DNA of 64,000 bases. Origin: Amphibiibacter pelophylacis. Lineage in GTDB: Bacteria; Pseudomonadota; Gammaproteobacteria; Burkholderiales; Burkholderiaceae_C. Made by a program: the position numbers and the translations under genes. Numbering within the stretch: the first letter of the stretch is position 1; every line of letters starts with the position of its first letter. The stretch is from the NCBI RefSeq assembly GCF_037688875.1, contig NZ_JAWDIE010000001.1, positions 186,001 through 250,000 on the forward strand, written 5' to 3'. The notes under the pieces were generated by a model. That model had not been told where the DNA came from. It ran no database searches and saw only the letters and a list, made by a program, of their open reading frames with translations. Of the stretch, positions 35,786 to 43,941 are shown in pieces.

Positions 35786-36400
35786 ATGGTTTTGTATTCC
35801 GGAACGACGTGTCCTTACTCGCACCGCTGCCGTTTCGTGCTGTTCGAAAAAGGCATGGATTTCGAGATTCGTGACGTCGATCTCTTCGCCAAACCGGAAG
35901 ACATCGCCCTGATGAATCCGTACAACGAGGTGCCTATCCTCGTCGAACGTGATCTCATCCTCTACGAATCGCACATCATCAATGAATACATTGACGAGCG
36001 CTTCCCGCACCCGCAGCTCATGCCGGGCGACCCGGTGGCGCGGGCGCGGGTGCGCCTGTTCCTGTTCAACTTCGAAAAAGAGTTGTTCACGCACGTCAAC
36101 GTGTTGGAAAAGCGTGGCCAGAGCGGCAAGGTCGACGAGGCCGCGCGCGAAAAAGCGCGCAACCAGATTCGCGACCGTCTGACGCAGCTGGCGCCGATTT
36201 TCATGAAGAACAAGTACATGCTGGGTGACGACTTCAGCATGCTGGATGTGGCGATTGCGCCGCTGCTGTGGCGCCTGGACCACTACGGCATTGATCTGTC
36301 CAAGAATGCGCTGCCGCTGCTGAAGTACGCCGAGCGCATTTTCTCGCGCCCGGCCTACATCGAGGCGCTGACGCCATCCGAAAAAGTCATGCGCAAGTGA
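35786..36400 (+). CDS. sspA: stringent starvation protein A (GST-fold)
   Basis: A 204-residue RNA-polymerase-associated protein of the glutathione-S-transferase fold. The N-terminal thioredoxin-like domain begins MVLYSGTTCPYSHRCRFVLF. NPYNEVPILVERDLILYESHIINEYID is the typical cis-Pro/ESxxI segment. The helical C-terminal domain includes MLGDDFSMLDVAIAPLLWRL. ATG 35786 is chosen because SspA proteins begin at this Met. sspB follows after 7 nt. The petABC genes that often precede sspA in Betaproteobacteria are not here. Confidence 0.95.
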   Translation: MVLYSGTTCPYSHRCRFVLFEKGMDFEIRDVDLFAKPEDIALMNPYNEVPILVERDLILYESHIINEYIDERFPHPQLMPGDPVARARVRLFLFNFEKELFTHVNVLEKRGQSGKVDEAAREKARNQIRDRLTQLAPIFMKNKYMLGDDFSMLDVAIAPLLWRLDHYGIDLSKNALPLLKYAERIFSRPAYIEALTPSEKVMRK

Positions 36401-36407
36401 CACCGTC

Positions 36408-36869
36408 ATGAGCACGTCTTCCACCCCGGCCGCTCCGGCGGCGACGCCGATCAAGCCTTACCTGCTGCGCGCCTGGCACGAGTGGTGTACTGACAACGGT
36501 CGAACGCCCTACATGGCGGTCTTCGTGGATCAGTACGTCGATGTGCCGCGCGAGTTCGTGAAGGACCAGGCCATCGTGCTCAACGTCGGTTATGTCGCCA
36601 CCGACGGGCTGAAAATCGACAACGATTACGTTCACTTCAAGGCGCGTTTCTCGGGCCAGGTGCGCGAAATCTGGGTGCCGGTCAGCCACGTCACCGCCAT
36701 TTTCGCCCGCGAAACGCAGGAGGGCATGGAGTTCGCCCGGCCCACGCCCGAAGAGCTGGCCGCGCTGGCCCGTCCCGGTGCCAGCACGTCGGCCACGGCG
36801 TCTGCACCGCCTGCCGCGCAAAAACCTGCCGCCCCCAAACCGGCAGGCGGTCTGCGGATAGTAAAATAA
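36408..36869 (+). CDS. sspB: ClpXP protease specificity-enhancing factor SspB
   Basis: A 153-residue adaptor that tethers ssrA-tagged proteins to ClpX. The folded domain contains IKPYLLRAWHEWCTDNGRTP, YVDVPREFVKDQAIVLNV, ALKIDND-like GLKIDNDYVHFKARFSG and VPVSHVTAIFARE, all typical. After an Ala/Pro-rich linker, the C-terminal peptide GGLRIVK is the conserved ClpX-binding tail. It is co-transcribed with sspA and followed directly by tRNA-Thr. Confidence 0.96.
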   Translation: MSTSSTPAAPAATPIKPYLLRAWHEWCTDNGRTPYMAVFVDQYVDVPREFVKDQAIVLNVGYVATDGLKIDNDYVHFKARFSGQVREIWVPVSHVTAIFARETQEGMEFARPTPEELAALARPGASTSATASAPPAAQKPAAPKPAGGLRIVK

Positions 36870-36877
36870 GTTCCGAC

Positions 36878-36953
36878 GCCGCTTTAGCTCAGCTGGTAGA
36901 GCAACGGTCTTGTAAACCGTAGGTCGTCCGTTCGATTCGGACAAGCGGCACCA
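36878..36953 (+). tRNA. tRNA-Thr (anticodon TGT)
   Basis: Acceptor stem GCCGCTT pairs with AAGCGGC, discriminator A, encoded CCA. The D-arm is GCTCAGCTGGTAGAGC. The anticodon arm ACGGT-CTTGTAA-ACCGT presents TGT, decoding ACA. It starts 9 nt after the sspB stop. Confidence 0.96.
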
Positions 36954-37004
36954 TCTTCTTCCTGCCGACTGCGCTCCGCCGCGCAGCCCCCCAAGGAATC
37001 CGGC

Positions 37005-37670
37005 ATGACCTCCTCAATGATTCTTTCCCGGCCTGGCTTTTCGGCTTTGGCTTTGCGCCGCTGGGTGAGCCGTTTCTTTCTGGCATCTGGTGCACTGGTG
37101 CTGGCTGCGCTGCTGTCTGGCTGCGGCTACAACCAGTTCCAGAGTCTGGACGAACAGGTCAAGGCCGACTGGTCCGAGGTGCTCAACCAGTACAAGCGCC
37201 GCGCCGACCTCATCCCCAACATCGTCAGCACGGTGCAGGGCGAGGCCAATTTCGAGCGCGGCACGCTGGAGGCCGTCGTCAACGCGCGCTCCAAAGCCAC
37301 CAGCATCCAGGCCACGCCCGAGCTGCTGAACGATCCGCAGGCTTTCGAGCGCTTCCAGCAGGCGCAATCGCAGCTCACCGGCGCGCTGTCGCGGCTGATG
37401 GCGGTGTCCGAAAACTACCCCTCGCTGAAGGCCAACCAGGGTTTCCAGGACCTGCGCGTGCAGCTGGAAGGTACCGAGAACCGCATCACCGTGGCGCGCA
37501 ACAAATACATCCAGGCGATCAAGGAATACAACATCCTGGCGCGCAGCTTCCCCACCAATCTGACCGCCAAAATGATGGGCTACGGTGTCAAGCCGTCGTT
37601 CACGGTCGAGAACGAGGCGGAAATCTCCAGCCCGCCCAAGATCGATTTCGGCGCCCCGGCCAAGCCCTGA
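37005..37670 (+). CDS. lemA: LemA family lipoprotein
   Basis: A 221-residue envelope protein. The N-terminus has a basic stretch, a hydrophobic helix and a lipobox-like LLSGC (Cys near residue 43), so it is probably lipidated. The LemA core follows: YNQFQSLDEQVKADWSEVLN, QYKRRADLIPNIVSTVQGEA, then LEGTENRITVARNKYIQAIKE and YNILARSFPTNLTAKMMGY, a helical bundle. LemA genes usually pair with TPM-domain genes, as here. Function unknown. A later Met at codon 5 is an alternative start. Confidence 0.93.
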   Translation: MTSSMILSRPGFSALALRRWVSRFFLASGALVLAALLSGCGYNQFQSLDEQVKADWSEVLNQYKRRADLIPNIVSTVQGEANFERGTLEAVVNARSKATSIQATPELLNDPQAFERFQQAQSQLTGALSRLMAVSENYPSLKANQGFQDLRVQLEGTENRITVARNKYIQAIKEYNILARSFPTNLTAKMMGYGVKPSFTVENEAEISSPPKIDFGAPAKP

Positions 37671-37671
37671 C

Positions 37672-38586
37672 ATGACGCGCCCCGTGCGCTTCCTGCTGCT
37701 GGTCTTGGCTGCGTTTGTGCTGGGCGGTTCGCCCGCCTGGGCGCAAAACGTGTCGGTCGGCCCGGACGGTTTGCAGACCGTGCCCGCCCTGACCGCGCGG
37801 GTGCTGGATGACAGCGGCACGCTGTCGCAGGGCGACATCCAGCAGCTTTCGCAGCAGCTCGCTGACATCGAAAAACGCCTGGGCTCGCAGATCGTCATCC
37901 TGATGCGTTCCACCACGCAGCCCGAGGACATCGCCGCCTACGCCAACCGCGTGGCCGACACCTGGAAGATCGGGCGCAAGACGGTGGGCGATGGCCTGCT
38001 CATTGTCGTGGCCGTGCAGGACAGGCGCATGCGCATCGAGGTGGCGCGCGCGCTGGAAGGCGCTGTGCCCGATCTGGCCGCGCACCGCATCATTGAGGAA
38101 ACGCTCAAACCCGCGTTTCGCCAGCAGCAGTACGCGCAGGGGCTGAGCCAGGCGCTGACCCAGATCGACGGCCTCATCCAGGGCGAGGCCCTCCCCCCGC
38201 CGGATCCGCACGCCGCGCCGGGCGACAGCGGCGGGTTCGATGCCGAGGGTCTTGGCGTTTTCCTGCTGATCGCCGTGCCGGTGGCCGGGGGCATGATCAA
38301 CTCGGTGCTGGGCCGCAAGCTGGGCTCGGCGGTCATTGCCGTGGGCGCGGGCGGGCTGGTCTGGCTGTTCACGTCCAGCATCCTGTTCGCCGTGCTGGGT
38401 GCGGTGCTGGCGGTGGTGTTTGCGGCAGCCATCAGCTCGGGCGGAGGCGGACGCGGCCCCGGATCGGGCGGCGGGCCGGTGGTGTTCCCCGGCGGCTTTG
38501 GCGGGCGCTCGGGCGGCGGCGGCGGGGGATTTTCCTCCGGTGGCGGCGGCAGTTTTGGCGGCGGAGGCGCATCCGGTGGCTGGTAA
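37672..38586 (+). CDS. TPM-domain protein with Gly-rich tail (YgcG-type)
   Basis: A 304-residue exported protein, one base after the lemA stop. Signal peptide to about residue 24 (LLLVLAAFVLGGSPAWA). The TPM domain spans ~40-165: LTARVLDDSGTLSQGDIQQL, IVILMRSTTQPEDIAAYANRVADTW-type and VGDGLLIVVAVQDRRMRIEVARALEG. One or two transmembrane helices around 195-255 follow, and a low-complexity Gly/Ser tail ends in GGGASGGW. TPM proteins have been linked to phosphatase activity in plants and to photosystem repair, but the bacterial role is unknown. Confidence 0.9.
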   Translation: MTRPVRFLLLVLAAFVLGGSPAWAQNVSVGPDGLQTVPALTARVLDDSGTLSQGDIQQLSQQLADIEKRLGSQIVILMRSTTQPEDIAAYANRVADTWKIGRKTVGDGLLIVVAVQDRRMRIEVARALEGAVPDLAAHRIIEETLKPAFRQQQYAQGLSQALTQIDGLIQGEALPPPDPHAAPGDSGGFDAEGLGVFLLIAVPVAGGMINSVLGRKLGSAVIAVGAGGLVWLFTSSILFAVLGAVLAVVFAAAISSGGGGRGPGSGGGPVVFPGGFGGRSGGGGGGFSSGGGGSFGGGGASGGW

Positions 38587-39106
38587 ACCCGTGCTTCATC
38601 GTCTGCGCCGCTGGGCGCATCACCTGCGTCTGGACACCCGCGACGCCCGCCGCGCCCTGCCGCCCGCCGCCTGCGACCGCCTGGCGCAGGCCGTGGCGGC
38701 GCTGGAGCGCGATCACGCCATCGAGCTGCGCCTGTGCCTTGAAGCCAGCCTGCCCTTCAGCGATCTGTGGCGCGACGCCCCCGTGCGCGAGCGCGCGCTG
38801 GCCCTCTTTGGCCAGCTGGGCGTGTGGGACACGGCGCACAACTCCGGCGTGCTGGTTTACGTGCTGCTGGCCGACCGCGCGATCGAAATCGTCGCCGACC
38901 GCGGCGTCAGCCAGCGCCTGCCCGCCAGCGCCTGGCAGGTGATGATTGCCGCCCAGCGCCTGGCGCTGCAGGGCGGGGGCAGCGCCGAAGACGCCTTCCT
39001 GGCGGCCATTTCGGCCCTGCGCGAACAGCTTCCGCAAGAGACGGCGACCGCAGGTCTGGTCCCCGCGCCAGACAACGAGTTGCCGGATCGCCCGCATCTG
39101 CTCTAA
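38576..39106 (+). CDS. second TPM-domain protein (cytosolic-type)
   Basis: A ~176-residue protein without a signal peptide, carrying a TPM domain: LAQAVAALERDHAIELRLCL, RERALALFGQLGVWDTAHNSGVL, YVLLADRAIEIVADRGV and WQVMIAAQRLAL. The GTG start overlaps the preceding TPM gene's stop and is preceded by GGAGG at good distance inside that gene; another GTG lies five codons later. lemA and two TPM genes in a row form a known genomic association. Function unknown. Confidence 0.85.
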   Translation: MAGKPVLHRLRRWAHHLRLDTRDARRALPPAACDRLAQAVAALERDHAIELRLCLEASLPFSDLWRDAPVRERALALFGQLGVWDTAHNSGVLVYVLLADRAIEIVADRGVSQRLPASAWQVMIAAQRLALQGGGSAEDAFLAAISALREQLPQETATAGLVPAPDNELPDRPHLL

Positions 39107-39114
39107 TGGACGCA

Positions 39115-39133
39115 GCCCGGGGTGTTCCCGGGC
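39115..39133 (+). terminator. hairpin after the lemA-TPM operon
   Basis: Perfect 7-bp stem GCCCGGG/CCCGGGC with a 5-nt GTGTT loop, beginning 8 nt after the second TPM stop. No T-tract follows, so it may be a weak or factor-assisted terminator or an mRNA-stabilising hairpin. Confidence 0.4.
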
Positions 39134-39188
39134 CTGTGCGGAACATCAGCCCCGGCCGCCTTAGCCATCCTTTTCAGGAGAACCCTTC

Positions 39189-39920
39189 ATGAGTGCACTC
39201 AACATCGTCCTCGTCCACGGCGCCTGGCACACCGGGGCCGAAATGGAGCCCACAGCGGCGCTGCTGCGCCAGGCCGGTCACACCGTGCTGTGCCCGACGC
39301 TCGCTGGCAACCGCCCGCAGGACGACCGTGCCAGCACGGGCCTGGAAGACGCCGCCCAGTCGCTGTGCGAGGCGCTGGAAGCCAGCGGCCTGGACAACAT
39401 CCGCCTGGTGGGACACAGCTACGGCGGCATGGTGATCTCGCGCGCCGCTGACCTGATGCCGCAGCGCCTGGCGCGCCTGGTTTACGTCAACGCCTTCGTG
39501 CCGCAGCCGGGCGAGTGCCTGAACGACATGGTGCCGCCGCACTATGTGGCGATGTTCGACCCGATGGCGCAGGCCTCGGGCGGCGCGGTGATGTTGCCCT
39601 TCCCCGTCTGGCGCGAGGCCTTCATCAACGACGGCGACATGGCGCTGGCGCAGTCGGCCTTTGCTGTGCTGAACCCGCAGCCGTACAAGACCTTCACCGA
39701 CTCGATCACGCTCAGCCAGCCCATGGCCGCCTGCCCCATCGGCAAGAGCTACATCAACTGCCGCATGGACACCGCACTGCCGCAGGCTCTGGGCTGGCAC
39801 CCCCGGCTGTCCGAGCGCCTGGGCCTGTTCCGCTACGTGGAGTGCTCCGGCAGCCACGAGGTGTGGTTCAGTGACCCGGCCGCCATCGCCCGCGCCATCG
39901 AAGTCGCCGCCCGCGACTGA
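39189..39920 (+). CDS. alpha/beta hydrolase (esterase/lipase-like)
   Basis: A 243-residue hydrolase. The oxyanion region is IVLVHGAWHTGAEM (residues 6-19); the nucleophile elbow is LVGHSYGGMVIS with Ser near 78. An Asp-containing segment and the C-terminal catalytic His in CSGSHEVWF complete the triad. The HGAWH and GHSYGG pattern is that of the hydroxynitrile-lyase/methylesterase-like alpha/beta hydrolases. The substrate cannot be deduced. It has a good AGGAG ribosome binding site and appears monocistronic. Confidence 0.88.
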   Translation: MSALNIVLVHGAWHTGAEMEPTAALLRQAGHTVLCPTLAGNRPQDDRASTGLEDAAQSLCEALEASGLDNIRLVGHSYGGMVISRAADLMPQRLARLVYVNAFVPQPGECLNDMVPPHYVAMFDPMAQASGGAVMLPFPVWREAFINDGDMALAQSAFAVLNPQPYKTFTDSITLSQPMAACPIGKSYINCRMDTALPQALGWHPRLSERLGLFRYVECSGSHEVWFSDPAAIARAIEVAARD

Positions 39921-39984
39921 TAGGCCTGGACCGGCTGATAGAATTGCTCAATCAAACCAAGAACCCGTTTCATAGGAACCCGAC

Positions 39985-41094
39985 GTGAGCCCGACCGCCC
40001 TGCGCCCCGACATCGAACCGCCCAGCACTCTGGACATGACCAGCGTGGACGACGTCCACATCAGCAGCGTGCGCCCGCTGATCACCCCGGCGCTGCTGCG
40101 CGAGGCCTTGCCCGCCAGTACCGCCCATCTGGCGGTGGTGACGCAGGCGCGTGCGGGCATCGCGCGCATCCTGCGCGGCGAGGATGACCGGGTGTTTGTC
40201 ATCGTCGGGCCGTGTTCCATCCACGACCACGACCAGGCCATGGATTACGCCCGCCGCCTGCAGGCGCTGGCCACCACGCTGTCGCCCGATCTGCTGGTGG
40301 TGATGCGCGTTTATTTCGAGAAGCCGCGCACCACCGTGGGCTGGAAGGGCTACATCAACGACCCGCATCTGGACGGCAGCTTCGCCATGAACGAGGGCTT
40401 GCACCATGCTCGCCGTCTGTTGCTGGACATCGCCGCGCTGGGTCTGCCCGCGGGCACCGAGTTCCTGGATCTGCTCAGCCCGCAGTTCATCGCCGACCTG
40501 ATTGCCTGGGGCGCCATCGGCGCGCGCACCACCGAGAGCCAGAGCCACCGCCAGCTTGCGTCCGGCCTGTCCTGCCCGATCGGTTTCAAGAACGGCACCG
40601 ACGGCAACATCAAGGTCGCTGCCGACGCCATCACTGCGGCCAGCAACGCTCACGCCTTCATGGGCATGACGAATATGGGCCAGGCGGCAATTTTCGAGAC
40701 GCGCGGCAATCCCGACTGCCACGTCATCCTGCGCGGCGGCAAGGCGCCCAACTACAGTGCTGCCGACGTGGCCGCGACCGTCCAGGTGCTGGAAAAAGGC
40801 GGCCTGGCGCCGCGCCTGATGGTCGATACCTCGCACGCCAACAGCAGCAAACAGCACCAGAAACAGATCGAGGTCGCCGCAGACGTCGGTGGCCAGATCG
40901 CCGGGGGCGACCGCCACATCGTCGGTCTGATGGTCGAGAGCCACATCAACGCGGGGCGCCAGGATCTGGTTCCGGGCCAGCCGCTGCAGTACGGCGTGTC
41001 CATCACCGACGCCTGCCTGAACTGGGCCGATACCGAAGCGCTGCTCAAGCAGCTGGCCGCTGACGTGCGCACGCGCCGCGCCAGCACGACCTGA
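39985..41094 (+). CDS. 3-deoxy-7-phosphoheptulonate synthase (class I)
   Basis: A 369-residue DAHP synthase condensing PEP and erythrose 4-phosphate, the first step of the shikimate pathway. Key segments: FVIVGPCSIHDHDQAMDYA, VVMRVYFEKPRTTVGWKGYIND, LPAGTEFLDLLSPQFIADL, WGAIGARTTESQSHRQLASG, the PIGFKNGTDGN loop, VILRGG and MVDTSHANSSKQH. This is the AroF/G/H type; the isozyme's feedback inhibitor cannot be read from motifs. The start is GTG; a strong terminator follows. TAGAAT at 39939-39944 is a weak -10 candidate. Confidence 0.95.
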   Translation: MSPTALRPDIEPPSTLDMTSVDDVHISSVRPLITPALLREALPASTAHLAVVTQARAGIARILRGEDDRVFVIVGPCSIHDHDQAMDYARRLQALATTLSPDLLVVMRVYFEKPRTTVGWKGYINDPHLDGSFAMNEGLHHARRLLLDIAALGLPAGTEFLDLLSPQFIADLIAWGAIGARTTESQSHRQLASGLSCPIGFKNGTDGNIKVAADAITAASNAHAFMGMTNMGQAAIFETRGNPDCHVILRGGKAPNYSAADVAATVQVLEKGGLAPRLMVDTSHANSSKQHQKQIEVAADVGGQIAGGDRHIVGLMVESHINAGRQDLVPGQPLQYGVSITDACLNWADTEALLKQLAADVRTRRASTT

Positions 41095-41130
41095 CACGCG
41101 ACATGCCGCGCTGATTCCTGCGCCCATAAA

Positions 41131-41155
41131 AAAACCCCGCCGGCGCGGGGTTTTT
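41131..41155. terminator. bidirectional intrinsic terminator
   Basis: CCCCGC-CGGC-GCGGGG hairpin flanked by an A-run on the left and TTTTT on the right. This serves the DAHP synthase gene (+) and the convergent MXKDX gene (-). Confidence 0.9.
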
Positions 41156-41175
41156 GATTTGCAGCGGGGCTGCAA

Positions 41176-41529
41176 TTACATCGTGCCGCCTTTGCTGGGG
41201 TCGGCCAGGTCGCGAGCGGCCTTCTGGGCGGGGGTCAGCTTTTTCATCTTGCCCATTTTGTCTTTTTTCATCATGCCGTCGTGCTTGCCCATTTTGCCCA
41301 TGGCGTCGCCTTTGCCCATCTTGCCCATGGCGTCTTTGCCCATGGCATCTTTGGCCATAGCGTCTTTGCCCATGGCATCACCCTTGCCCATGGCATCTTT
41401 GGCCATGGCGGCCGGTTTGCCCATGGCGTCTTTGGCCATGGCATCTTTGCTCATGGCGTCCTGAGCGAAGGCGGTGCCAGCGCCCAAAGCCAGGCACAGG
41501 GTCAGCAGAGTGGTAGAGATTTTTTTCAT
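41176..41529 (-). CDS. secreted pentapeptide MXKDX repeat protein (Met/Lys-rich)
   Basis: A 117-residue protein. Signal peptide to residue 22 (MKKISTTLLTLCLALGAGTA + FA). The mature ~95 residues consist mainly of about a dozen repeats of the type DAMxK (KDAMGK, KDAMAK, GDAMGK) with 17 methionines and many lysines. They end in a short helical-looking segment LTPAQKAARDLADPSKG. It matches the MXKDX repeat family known from Burkholderiales, function unknown. It lies ~70 nt downstream of the molybdoenzyme gene on the same strand. The Met content suggests oxidant scavenging or metal binding, an inference. Confidence 0.9.
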   Translation of the reverse strand: MKKISTTLLTLCLALGAGTAFAQDAMSKDAMAKDAMGKPAAMAKDAMGKGDAMGKDAMAKDAMGKDAMGKMGKGDAMGKMGKHDGMMKKDKMGKMKKLTPAQKAARDLADPSKGGTM

Positions 41530-41598
41530 GAGAAGCTCCTAGGTGTGCGGCTGTCATTCAGCCAGGTAAAAAACAGGGGGAAATGGAATAAATCGGAA

Positions 41599-42396
41599 TC
41601 AGCTGCCACCAAACCAGTTGTAACCCTGGTCTTCCCAGTAACCGCCGGGATAGGTGTTGGTGACGAAAATCGATTCAATGTGTTTGGGATTCTTGTAGCC
41701 CAGCTTGGTGGGAATCCGCACTTTCATCGGGAAACCGTACTTGCGCGGCAGGGTCTGGCCGTCGTAAGTCAGGGTCAGCTGGGTCTGCGCGTGCAGGGCA
41801 GTGGGCATATCAATGCTGGTGTAATAATCGTCCGCGCATTTGAAGCCCACGTATTTTGCCGTGGTATCGGCACCGACGCGCTTGAGAAAATCCGAGAAAC
41901 GCACGCCGCCCCAGCGGCCAATGGCACTCCAGCCTTCCACGCAGATGTGGCGGGTGATCTGATCGGTCTGCGGCATGGCGCGCAGCTCGTCCAGGCGCCA
42001 GGATTTTTTGTCGGCAACCAGACCCGTGACGCTCAATTCGTAATCGGCTTCGTCGACTTCGGGCGCTTCGTCCTCGCCGTAAAAGGCGTTGAAAGGGAAG
42101 GGCCGGGTGATCATGGAGGCCGGGAAGGTCGGGGCCATCGTGTTCGGGTTGAACAGGGCGGCCTGAACGCGATCGTTCCAGCGCGACACCGACATCAGGA
42201 CGTTTTCAACCTGATCGTTATCGTCGATGGCGCAGCCGCTGAGCAGTGCCAGACCGCCCAGGCTCAGGCTGCGGGTCAGAAACGAACGACGGCTGGGTTC
42301 GCTGATCTGACGGCTGATGATTTTGCGAGCGTCCTGCAGCACCAGTTCAGAGTCCACCGACGGGGTGGCTTTGCGGGAGAAGAGCGGAAATGACAT
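41599..42396 (-). CDS. MsrP/sulfite-oxidase-like molybdopterin oxidoreductase, Tat-exported
   Basis: A 265-residue molybdoenzyme. The twin-arginine region SRRSFLTRSLSLGGLALLSG (about residues 35-54) followed by Cys makes it a likely Tat-exported lipoprotein. The catalytic segment is TRHICVEGWSAIGRWGGVRF with the Mo-ligating Cys. KYVGFKCADDYYTSIDM, LPRKYGFPMKVRIPTKLGYK and the end YWEDQGYNWFGGS match YedY-like proteins that pair with a cytochrome b. It differs clearly from the MsrP encoded ~7 kb away. The substrate is unknown; sulfoxides are plausible. Confidence 0.9.
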   Translation of the reverse strand: MSFPLFSRKATPSVDSELVLQDARKIISRQISEPSRRSFLTRSLSLGGLALLSGCAIDDNDQVENVLMSVSRWNDRVQAALFNPNTMAPTFPASMITRPFPFNAFYGEDEAPEVDEADYELSVTGLVADKKSWRLDELRAMPQTDQITRHICVEGWSAIGRWGGVRFSDFLKRVGADTTAKYVGFKCADDYYTSIDMPTALHAQTQLTLTYDGQTLPRKYGFPMKVRIPTKLGYKNPKHIESIFVTNTYPGGYWEDQGYNWFGGS

Positions 42397-42423
42397 GAAG
42401 GGTCTCCGAAGGGATGCGTTGGG

Positions 42424-43032
42424 TCAGCGGCCGATGATCATGATGCGCAGGGTGCGCGGCACCAGCACCACCATCAGCACGTGCACCACAATGAAGGCCA
42501 CCAGCAGCGCCATCGCCACAAAATGCACGGTGCGAGCGCCCTGGAATCCGCCCAGCAGCGTGGTGATCCAGCTCAGCTGTACTGGCTTCCATACCGCCAG
42601 ACCCGACAGCACCAGCAGCACCAGATCGGCCAGCGCCAGCAGATAAGCCACGCGCTGCACCTGGTTGTACTGGGACAGATCGCCGTGGCTGAGCTTGCCG
42701 CGCAGCGCATCGACCATATCCCGGATCATTCCGCCCAGCGACAGCGGGAAAAACCGCTGGCGCATCCGGCCCGTGCCCAGATTCATGCCCAGGTACAGCA
42801 GGCCATTGAGCACCAGCACCCACATGGCTGCGAAATGCCACAGGATTGCGCCACCCAGCCAGCCGCCCAGCGTATATTCACCCGGAAAGCTGAAACTGAA
42901 AATGGGTGATGCGTTATAAATACGCCAGCCGCTGAGTATCATCACCAGGACGGCCAGCACGTTAATCCAGTGCACCGCACGCAGCCACAGGGGCTGCAGG
43001 GTTTTGCGGGGAGGGGTGGTGGCGGTATTCAT
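42424..43032 (-). CDS. cytochrome b561/b6-type membrane subunit for the molybdoenzyme
   Basis: A 202-residue membrane protein with four main helices and His residues placed as heme ligands: LRAVHWINVLAVLVMILSGW (near residue 16-35), ILWHFAAMWVLVLNG, ARTVHFVAMALLVAFIVVHV. This matches the cytochrome b/b6-domain proteins that supply quinol electrons to YedY-like enzymes. ATG 43032 begins the conserved N-terminus. It is the first gene of a minus-strand run: cytochrome b, molybdoenzyme (27-nt gap), MXKDX protein. Confidence 0.9.
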   Translation of the reverse strand: MNTATTPPRKTLQPLWLRAVHWINVLAVLVMILSGWRIYNASPIFSFSFPGEYTLGGWLGGAILWHFAAMWVLVLNGLLYLGMNLGTGRMRQRFFPLSLGGMIRDMVDALRGKLSHGDLSQYNQVQRVAYLLALADLVLLVLSGLAVWKPVQLSWITTLLGGFQGARTVHFVAMALLVAFIVVHVLMVVLVPRTLRIMIIGR

Positions 43033-43233
43033 GAGGTGATAGCTTGAAGTTTGTCGTCGCAGTGGCATTTAATGGACGCTATCGTACCGGCCGCTGACCT
43101 TGCAATCGTCACCAAAGATCAAGCAAATGTTCAACAAATTGTGATAACCCTGGAGTGGTGCTGCGGGCCGGTCTGGGACAAAATGATTGGGGCATTTAAA
43201 ACAGAACGGACCTCAACACAGAGAGGAGGCGGC
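43033..43233. promoter_or_regulatory. divergent promoter region with short direct repeats
   Basis: This ~200-nt region is visibly more AT-rich than its surroundings. TCAAGCAAAT (43119-43128) and TCAACAAAT (43131-43139) form an imperfect direct repeat ~12 bp apart, the spacing expected for OmpR-type response regulators. GGCATTTAA occurs at both 43064-43072 and 43191-43199. These are candidate sites for the adjacent response regulator to control both the molybdoenzyme operon and itself. A strong GAGAGGAGG ribosome binding site precedes the regulator ATG. Confidence 0.4.
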
Positions 43234-43941
43234 ATGGCCGCGGCCAGAACCATACTCATCGTGGAAGACGATGCCAGCATTGCCGATCTGCTCCAGCTGC
43301 ACCTGCGCGACGAGGGCTACGACGTGACGCACACCGCCGACGGCGGCGAGGGCTGGCGTCTGCTGGAACGTGGCGGCTGGGACGCCCTGGTGCTGGACCT
43401 GATGCTGCCGGGCGTGGATGGCCTCGAAATCTGCAAGCGCGCCCGCACGCTGGACCGCTATGTGCCCATCATCATCACCAGCGCGCGCTCCAGCGAGGTG
43501 CACCGCATCCTGGGGCTGGAGCTGGGCGCCGACGATTACCTGCCCAAACCCTTCTCGGTGATGGAGCTGCTGGCCCGCGTGCGCGCCCTGCTGCGGCGCA
43601 GCGACGCCCTGGCGCGCAACGCCCGGTCCGATGCGGGCGAGCTGGTCAGCGGCGATCTGCGCATCGACCCGCTGGCGCGCACCGTGAGCCTGGGCGGCGA
43701 GCTGCTGGACCTCACCCCGCGCGAATTCGATCTGCTGCACTTTTTTGCCCGCCACCCGGGCCGCGTGTTCTCGCGCATGGATCTGCTGCGCGAGGTCTGG
43801 GGCTACCAGCACGACGGCTACGAGCACACGGTCAACACCCACATCAACCGCCTGCGGCTGAAAATCGAGCAGAACACCGCCGAGCCGCAACGCATCCTGA
43901 CCGTGTGGGGGCACGGTTACAAGTTTGCGGAGGCGGCATGA
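43234..43941 (+). CDS. OmpR-family response regulator
   Basis: A 235-residue two-component regulator. The receiver domain begins TILIVEDDASIADLLQLHL with acidic pocket residues (EDD) near 11-13. The phospho-acceptor Asp is in LVLDLMLPGVDGLE (near 55), the Thr/Ser switch in IIITSARS and the conserved Lys in DDYLPKPFS. The winged-helix output domain (GELLDLTPREFDLLHFFARHPG, then VNTHINRLRLKIE and TVWGHGYKF) is OmpR/PhoB type. Its stop overlaps the kinase ATG by 4 nt. Confidence 0.95.
   Translation: MAAARTILIVEDDASIADLLQLHLRDEGYDVTHTADGGEGWRLLERGGWDALVLDLMLPGVDGLEICKRARTLDRYVPIIITSARSSEVHRILGLELGADDYLPKPFSVMELLARVRALLRRSDALARNARSDAGELVSGDLRIDPLARTVSLGGELLDLTPREFDLLHFFARHPGRVFSRMDLLREVWGYQHDGYEHTVNTHINRLRLKIEQNTAEPQRILTVWGHGYKFAEAA

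Noticed and set aside
41159..41464. A Met/Pro-rich plus-strand frame in the MXKDX region.
   Set aside because: It is the antisense of the DAMxK repeats; the minus strand has a proper signal peptide and family match.
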